NCBI GenBank assembly: GCA_000444245.1
Contig: ATSW01008085.1
Location: forward strand, 1 to 23,202
DNA length: 23,202 bases
Source: Botryllus schlosseri
Taxonomy: Eukaryota > Chordata > Ascidiacea > Stolidobranchia > Styelidae
Reading direction: 5' to 3'
This document shows, one piece after another, positions 16,717 through 23,202 of the stretch. Under the pieces are notes generated by a model. The model was not told where the DNA came from. It searched no databases and saw only the letters and a program-made list of their open reading frames with translations. Position numbers and translations under genes: made by a program. Positions within the stretch are counted from its first letter, which is position 1, and each line of letters starts with the position of its first letter.

Positions 16717-19700
16717 GTAATGAAAATCGCATGTCGTGCAGTAGAAGGTTTGAGCGCATGATTTGCTAGTAATAATCCAGTAGTTTTAATCGATTGATTT
16801 TTAATTGATGCCGAAGTGGTGCGGATTTGTAATCGCTCTTGTGAATGACTTTTTATCCCGGTAACAGTTGGTCAGTATCAAAATTATTAATTCTTCCCGG
16901 TTCTCCCTACTTGAACTGCTTGCAGAAGTAGTTATGATTTTGGTTTAGTTCCAGTTGTACTTTACATTTTCGTTCTTTCAAGCAAAACTAGGTCTAGAAT
17001 TCTTTTTTACTAACTTCAAAATCACTACTTTTACTTGAGTAAAAATCTTTGGCGAGACGTCAAATTTTTCTCGAGTAGCAACAATAACTGCATTCACCAC
17101 CGCTGTCTAAACTTTGAGTTATCTGGTAGGGTTCTGTTTCAAGTTTTTCCATTCACTAAAAATATTATATTATATGGAATCAATAATATCCTAATAATGA
17201 GTGGTAGCCTACCTGTGGTTGAATAGCTTCGCGCTGGTTATTTGTTCATGCCTCTGGATGTAACAATGTTTTTGATGCTTATGTTGGTGGGTAAAAACTT
17301 CTTTATATGCCCAGTATGTCGTTATATCTTACTCATCTCTGATAAGACACACCCATGGAACAGTCAACAGGTTGATGACCTGGCCATTGAGTGTGTTATG
17401 CGTATTCTGGATGCGTACTACCAGCAAATTTTACCTACGTCGTGTGATTGTCCAAGACAATGTTGTTTCAGGATTTTCAGACTATCTTATTGTTTGCGCC
17501 TTTGTTTTTGAATATTAGCTGCTAAACGATGAAGTGAATACTATATTCATGTTGAAATGAACCCGAATATTTTTGGCTGACACTCGTCAAGGGTAATCGT
17601 CAGCAACTAGTAAAGAATTGGAAAGAAGATTGCATATCAACAATATAATCACAAAATATATACAATGTTCTTTCCAATTCCCTACGATTACCCATGACGA
17701 GTGTCTGCCAAAAATATTCGAGTTCATTTCAATATGAATATACTACTATTCAATGTTATATTGAAGTTCTGTACCTCCAAGAAGCTCTTTAAACGATGAA
17801 CTGTAGTCAGATTTCTTGTGATATGTTGTAATGCAGTATGTGCATGTAACAGTGCTGTAATATTAAAAATATCTGTAGTAATAATTGAGACCAATGGTGA
17901 CAAAAATATATGTGGGATTTTGTAGTTGCAGCATGAAAATGATTATTTATTCTCAGTAAAGAACAAAATTATTGTCGCGGTATCTTAAAAATGAATCTTT
18001 TTGTACCATGATGCCTTGATGTGGAATTATATTTTGACGTGGTATTTTTCAGTAACTTTCAATTTTTATCATCATTCCTTTATTGTAAAGTGTGCTTTTC
18101 AATACTTGAGTTTATTTGTGACCTCATGACTAATGACTGTATTTTTTTGCATTTAAACGATTGTGCTGATTTTCAGTTTGAAAATAAATTAGTTGGTAGA
18201 TTTTTCTTGGTTAAATCATCATTTTTTTCTTCGTATGAATTGTTGGGAATGCTCTGATTTAGTTTGAATTGATGTAGAAAATGAATTTTCCCATTCTAAT
18301 TGCACTCATCGATTTTCTGAGTAGATGCTGTAATTAATAAACTAATACTGTTGCTAATTTTGGACAAACATTAGATTCTGATGAAATTTTTCTAACTTGT
18401 CCATTTTACGCTTTCAGTTGACAGCGACTCAAAGCCTCTGGATTTCTATTACAATTATGAAGTGAGTCATTTGAGTGATCAGCATTGGTGTTGATATTTT
18501 GAGATTCATTTGCTCTCTTCACATAGGAATATGCATCTGGCAGTTACGTGACTCCCGAGTCCGGCATACCATCGAACTTACTTCATCTTTTCCACTCTTT
18601 CGGATACGACTGTAAGAAGCGGTCCAATTTATTCCTATTACCCGGCCCCACTGCGTTATACGCTGCCGGGAACTTGGTAAGTGCAATCTGATGGTGGATT
18701 ACTGCGCTAAAATATCAGCGAATCGTGCTTGGTGCTTTTAGGTCCACTTGGTGGATTTGAATGATGGCTCTCATCGGTATCTTCGAAGTGCTGGAGGAGG
18801 TGGAATTGGCGCGGTGACGGTATGTGTAGCCTGGCAATGTCAGATCCTATGATTGTGAATTTTAAGGGTTTATCATCTTGCTGAAATGCTTTGAAAAAAA
18901 TGTTCGAATCAATCTTGGAATATGTAACCAGAACAAAGTTACTCTTCACTGCCTCGGATGGAAATATTCAAGATCTATGTAAACAAAGAATATTGAAATG
19001 CTTGGTCCAAAGTACAGGGTGTAATACTCCATATAGCCCACAGTATATCACTGAACTTAATTTAAAAAGTACAAGTACTTCATTGGTGCAATTCGGTATA
19101 CGCCTTGATAGCTATAGAAAATTTTCCATAAAACCTGTGCTATCGCATTTCACACACCTTTTGTTGCGTTTTTCAGGTGCATCCAAGTCAGAACTACTTT
19201 GCAATCGCGGAGAAGAGTACCAAACCGGACATCATGATCTATGAATTCCCTTCCTTGAAACTATTTCGGATTTTGAAAGGTGCGCAGATTAAAGTGACAA
19301 AATGTGCACCATTTTCATTGTGAGCATGGCAACTTGATGTATGTTTTAAGCAAATATCAGATAGCCAGTGTTGTTAACTTTGAATCCAATCCCCCAAACA
19401 AATGATTAATTTTACAAATTGACTGACAATTACCGTAAATACTTGTGCACAAGACGCCCACATATTTGAATGCGTGTACGATTTTCTGATGAACTTCAAA
19501 AATAGAAAGTAGTAAACACCAATACACCATAACATACCGAAAAAAGTGGGCATGCATTTGTAGAGAACAGATATTGGCACCGGAATAGGATATATCGTGT
19601 ACAATACACAATATTTTGATGTCCCAAATGAACGTTGGAATTCTAATGGAATTCAACTGGCCCTGTGCATATGACACGTCTCTTTGAAACGAATGAAGTT

Positions 19701-22700
19701 GTTACGAGAATTAATACCTCCAATGCGTGAATCATTACAGAACCAATACTAATTTAGATTATTCGCTGTAGAACAACTTTCAGAAGGCTAATCCCAGGAG
19801 TTTATATATAGCATGTTTCATTTTGCCATCTGTGATTTCGAGAAATATTTTTAATTTCGAATATAAACTTTACTCATACTAGAATGCGTCAAGCCGATGA
19901 CATTTGTTTTACAGAGGGTACAGAAGAAGCCTTTTCGTTTGTGGATTTCAATCCAAACGGAAATCTCCTGGCGTCTGTTGGCTGCGCTCCTGATTTCATG
20001 CTGACAGTCTGGGATTGGATCAACGAAAAAGTGATGTTGCGATCTAAGGTAATATTCCTAAAACAAATGCTGTTACTTTATAATTCTGTCTCGTTGATGT
20101 ATGATGCGTAGTTAGTTGTAATTTGCATGAATGCACCGCGCATCAATGCTGGAAATAATATTAAACCCAAATCCTGCATTCATATACTATCATGTCATAT
20201 TCCTTTCGCTGCTATCCTATATTTAATACTATCGGGAATCTTGAGTCCAAATTCAATACCTGATCCAGTTTTATGAAATTGACAGATGNCAGAGTCTATA
20301 CTCCTTGTTTGCTAGATTTTATATGTAATATATAATCCACTAAGTATCGCAACACAGAATTTGTTGAATTGCAAACTCAGTATGGATACATGAGCTATCT
20401 TGATGGGTTGAAGTTATGATGGAATATTGATCGTATGTGTCGGTATTTCCGTATTATGACGACATATCTTTTCCGACAGGCTTTCTCACAAGATATCTTC
20501 CGGGTGAAATTTGCCCCCGAACAGGAAGGGCAACTCACTTCCAGTGGCACGGGACATATACGGTATGAAGGCTATACAATTTTTAATTATTATTTCGAGA
20601 ATTTTTGACCGCTCGTTCTTGGAAGTTTTTTGTTACGGTAATCTGAGTGCAAAATGGCGAATAATACATGAAAGACACAGAATTTACAAAACAGATTGAG
20701 TTCCCATTATGTGCTAAGCAGTGATTACCATAGTAGTCACAGGTAGCACTGAATAGAAGTCAAAGTAATGCCGTCTACGCAATTACAAGTAGAAGTAGGA
20801 ATTTCGAAGATGTCTACTCTAGTTCAAGTGTAAATGTGAAATCCAACGTTTAAAAGTAAATGATTTTGCCTAAAATACTGTAGAAGTGGAAGTAGTGGAA
20901 AGATATTACCAAAAAGGCAAAACCTACTTGAGTACTCCAAAAAATTGAAATAGCTCCTTACTGACCACGTTTGGTACCAGCAGTCCTGGTACTAGTTCAG
21001 ACTTTTTCATTATATCTCTCTTAAACTTTTTTAGATTCTGGAAAATGGCAAGAACTTTCACGGGATTGAAACTGAAGGGAGAGCTTGGAAGGTTTGGAAA
21101 AACGGCTCTCACCGATATAGACGGATTCGTTCAACTTCCTGATGGCAAAGTTCTGTCAGGGGCCGAGTGGGGTAACCTGCTGCTGTGGGATGGCGGGCTT
21201 ATCAAGGTTTGTCCTTTTCTGAGCAATATAGTAAATTTCGAGACATGTTCAAGGCAACCATTTGTGTTATTCAAATTAAACTAAAGTACATATGAAAATC
21301 CATCCAAATTTCCAAGTCAACAAAACAATGTCAGGTAATACCAGAGGAGGTCGCAGTAGCCAGCATCGCTACTCACGTAGAAATAGAAGTAACTCTGTAA
21401 ATTTATACTCAATTAGAAGAAGCAATTTTGAAGACATGTCAACACTACTTCAAGTGGAAGTAGAACCCTGACGTCATATTTTTGTGAATAATATAAGTCC
21501 TGTCTTATTTTCATAGGAACGCTGTGGAAAATGGTACGTTTATGTATCAGAATATCACTGAAATTCTCGAGGGAACTTGGTAGCATCTTGCTTCATATTT
21601 CCGTTTCTTCTAGGTTGAGATATGCAGAAAGGGGAACAAGCCGTGCCATGCCGGCTCTATACAGCAGCTTATTATTGATGAGGGGGAGTTGATCACAATC
21701 GGCGTAGATGGATACGTGCGGGTAAGTCTGTTTGTGGTTAGCTGTTATTTCGTATATAATACCTGTAAAGTCAGGTTTACTGATAATATGTATTTAATAC
21801 AAACCAAATTCCAAATACAACTGCTCCTGCCACTAATATCATTAGACCAAGTAGCAAGGGAATTGACTCACACAGATTTTATACCTCAGAACACCTTCTC
21901 TGTGCCAAGCAGAAGAACCATGATTGAGCATCTCTCGGAATTGTTATGTCCTTACAATGTTAGCAAACCGCCAGCCTTACCAGCAACGATTGTGACAAGG
22001 TCAAATTGACTTCGGCCACTGTCAATGGAACTGCACACATGAAAATTAAGCTGAATATTGAGTTGTGATCGAGAAAACTGCCGTATAGAGATATCACTGA
22101 ATTTTGCCCTCCTCTACGGAAGTTAATTGACTACAATTTACCCATTACTGTATTGCTGTTGTATACAAAGGGCCTGGTGCCTTGGCATTGATTTGTGATC
22201 GTTGTCAGGCAAACAATAGAACAAAACAAATTAGGTGTTATGTATCAAAACACAAACTGTGGTCGGTTGTTAAGTTGTTTTGCCGCAATACAAAAATATA
22301 CTTCGTACCATCATTTCCAATGTTTCTTGTAACGAATTACATAATGAAATTTAACTGTTTTCTATACTGAACTAGACTCTAGAATCCCTTGCAAAGTGTT
22401 GCTGGTTTATCCGGGCTCTTCACCACCATTTGGTGCACCTAAGTGGTGTCTTACAAAAGCTTAATACCAAAGTGGGCCGTGTTATAAGTCGGTAGCTCGG
22501 GAATTGTCGAAACACCATAAACGCTAAACTACAACCTGTTCGATTAGGTCTGGGAGTTGGAGTCTATCGACACCGCCGACACCACCGACGACTCCGACGT
22601 GTTCGAAGTCGAACCGATGAACGAGCTAAAAGTCGGACAGGACGTACAACTGACCAGCATGGTGAAATTGCGCGACGCAAATCAGAAGGAGGAAGCCGAC

Positions 22701-22778
22701 GACTCCATCGCTTCGATATGGTACGCGCAGGACGCGAATGGCGGAATATGGAAACTGGACCTTTCGTTCTCGCACACG
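15459..22778 (+). CDS. CFAP44: CFAP44 (WDR52) N-terminal half: acidic leader plus WD40 domain, 3' end off the window
   Basis: Exons: 15459-16716, 18418-18461, 18527-18676, 18742-18819, 19177-19279, 19915-20048, 20480-20562, 21035-21206, 21614-21721, 22548-22778. They total 2,361 nt, or 787 codons, in phase and with GT-AG borders throughout. CFAP44 partners CFAP43 in the tether that anchors the I1/f inner dynein arm motor to the doublet microtubule. Loss in humans causes multiple flagellar abnormalities of sperm. After about 420 acidic residues, exons 2-10 encode the conserved WD40 part with [67 protein letters not shown] and [18 protein letters not shown]. The start is the first ATG of the long open frame. 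The last donor (GTAAGT at 22779) is strong, so the remaining blades must lie to the right. An X-box-like site lies about 400 bp upstream. Confidence 0.95.
16165..16520 (+). repeat. In-frame degenerate minisatellite in CFAP44 exon 1
   Basis: About eight degenerate units of roughly 12 to 16 residues (near 42 bp) follow one another. Units resemble [14 protein letters not shown], with the DNA core GAAGAGGCCACGCAAGAG recurring. Spacing varies by whole codons, so the reading frame is kept. This is the source of long, meaningless open frames in other frames and on the opposite strand. Confidence 0.85.
16900..17065 (+). repeat. Degenerate AAGTA/TACTTGAGTA repeat
   Basis: It holds CTACTTGAACTGCTTGC, GAAGTAG and the near-palindrome TTTTACTTGAGTAAAA (17029-17044), a motif typical of the same hAT-MITE group as copies A-C. 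Borders are unclear. Confidence 0.4.
17534..17789 (+). repeat. Foldback-type dispersed element, copy 3, with 11-bp flanking duplication
   Basis: This is the longest copy, 256 bp. The left half (TGTTGAAATGAACCCGAATA through GGAAAGAAGATTG) is repeated as an imperfect inverted copy in the right half (CAATGTTCTTTCC through TATTCGAGTTCATTTCAA), so the DNA could fold into a long hairpin. An exact 11-bp direct repeat, TAAACGATGAA, flanks it at 17523-17533 and 17790-17800. It sits in the first intron of the CFAP44 N-half. Confidence 0.82.
20735..20985 (-). repeat. AGTAGAAGTA-rich dispersed repeat, copy B
   Basis: It contains AAGTAATGCCGTCTACGCA, ATTACAAGTAGAAGTAGGA and GTCTACTCTAGTTCAAGTG. On the minus strand it starts near GTGGTCAGTAAGGAG, matching the fragment at 314. 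It fills most of the intron between CFAP44 N-half exons 7 and 8. Confidence 0.6.
21338..21480 (+). repeat. AGTAGAAGTA-rich dispersed repeat, copy C
   Basis: It starts CCAGAGGAGGTCGCAGTAG and includes GTAGAAATAGAAGTAACTC, ACTCAATTAGAAGAAGCA and GACATGTCAACACTACTTC, in the same order as copies A and B. It sits in the intron between N-half exons 8 and 9, just one exon away from copy B. Confidence 0.6.
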
Positions 22779-23202
22779 GTAAGTGGGGATCCGAGGTTGT
22801 CAGTAAGGAAGTGCTACTCTTATTCAAAGTACCCTGGCAGGTTATGTCTACTTGCAGCACTTGATTATGTTTTAATGCTACTTCCACATCGACTTGACCG
22901 TATTATGGCAAAACTACTTGCTTATTACGATATGGATTTAGAAAACTACACGACTGACCAGCTATCGATCTCGCCTTCCATGACATGCCACTCCATTTCT
23001 TGCTGCTTGCTTTTTCTATACTATCTCCTTTACTTTTCATTCAGTGTGCATGGCTTCTCTTTACATCGCCTAGGCCAAGGTTGGTGTCTGATTCTATTGA
23101 CTACTCCAAGCCGCTTCGACAACTTCCTATCTTTTCATTGTATCGCATTTTTGTGGTGTATTGAACTGATAAAATTGCTAATAAACCAATGATGATGATG
23201 AT
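22779..23202 (+). other. Intron at the right edge ending in AATAAA plus (GAT)n
   Basis: The intron starts with a strong GTAAGT donor. The window ends AATAAACCAAT followed by four GAT units (23191-23202). A poly(A) signal followed by a short microsatellite is how CR1/L2-type LINEs often end, so a LINE 3' fragment is possible. No reverse-transcriptase motif is visible, and the repeat is cut by the edge. Confidence 0.25.

Larger units (their letters stand above)
16717..18417 (+). other. First intron of CFAP44 N-half
   Basis: This is the longest intron seen, 1,701 bp, with GTAATG donor and CTTTCAG acceptor. It contains the AAGTA-rich stretch at 16900-17065 and foldback copy 3 at 17534-17789. Nothing coding is recognised, although 17242-17511 has a short open frame without family resemblance. 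Confidence 0.7.
18820..22547 (+). other. Remaining long introns of CFAP44 N-half
   Basis: Introns longer than 300 bp: 18820-19176, 19280-19914, 20049-20479 (with N at 20288), 20563-21034 (repeat copy B), 21207-21613 (repeat copy C) and 21722-22547. Apart from the repeats I see no gene in them. A stretch near 19430-19470 with CCGTAAATACTTGTGCAC and AAGACGCCCAC resembles transposon-derived sequence, but I could not define ends. Confidence 0.6.
18418..22778 (+). other. CFAP44: CFAP44 exons 2-10: N-terminal WD40 blades
   Basis: These nine exons encode about 367 residues of beta-propeller. Visible blade features include [88 protein letters not shown] and [15 protein letters not shown]. Exon 10 carries an acidic insert, [16 protein letters not shown], between blades, which also occurs in CFAP44 relatives. 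Introns fall mostly at blade edges. Confidence 0.93.

Noticed and set aside
17242-17511. 89-residue plus-strand frame in the first intron as a small gene
   Set aside because: It has no splice signals or motif, and the composition is like surrounding intron DNA.
22557-23192. 211-residue frame as the true end of CFAP44
   Set aside because: Similarity to CFAP44 stops exactly at the GTAAGT donor after LDLSFSHT; the continuation is intron.
1-23202. CRISPR arrays, bacterial operons, endogenous viral or LTR elements
   Set aside because: The repeats are dispersed or inverted rather than regularly spaced, genes are spliced, and no reverse transcriptase, capsid or LTR structure was recognised.

Overview
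The window is nuclear DNA of a ciliated animal. It is AT-rich and intron-dense, with small exons, GT-AG introns of roughly 150 to 1,700 bp, a tRNA-derived SINE and hAT-type non-autonomous transposons. The encoded proteins are close to their vertebrate counterparts. An invertebrate deuterostome such as a tunicate is a plausible guess, but nothing here proves a clade. Three single N bases show that this is a draft assembly.

Layout. (1) About 590 to 12,400, minus strand: 15 consecutive coding exons, 792 codons, all in phase. They encode the long coiled-coil C-terminal part of CFAP44 (WDR52) and run off the left edge. (2) 13,173 to 14,571, minus strand: a complete four-exon gene for SF3B6 (p14), 124 aa, the U2 snRNP branch-site protein. 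(3) About 14,570 to 15,460: a divergent intergenic region with a CRE palindrome, an RFX/X-box-like site and a copy of a dispersed repeat. (4) 15,459 to 22,778, plus strand: ten exons, 787 codons, all in phase, encoding the N-terminal part of CFAP44. This is a 420-residue acidic, repeat-containing leader followed by the first WD40 blades; it runs off the right edge.

The main oddity is that the N-terminal and C-terminal parts of what is normally one protein lie head to head on opposite strands, with SF3B6 between them, and do not overlap in protein sequence. The WD40 section that should join them is not in the window. The explanations are a misassembly, a real inversion or gene fission, an inverted partial duplicate, or two transcripts joined by trans-splicing. 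The sequence alone cannot choose between them. CFAP44 works with CFAP43 in the tether of inner-arm dynein I1/f in motile cilia and sperm flagella. SF3B6 is a housekeeping splicing factor that appears to be only a positional neighbour.

The introns carry recognisable repeats: a complete 495-bp hAT-type element with exact 8-bp target duplications, a SINE with exact 11-bp target duplications, three copies of a foldback element, several fragments of an AGTA/AAGTA-rich family, a cluster of GACTCGAGTC-like motifs, and a perfect 70-bp inverted repeat whose arms lie about 6 kb apart.
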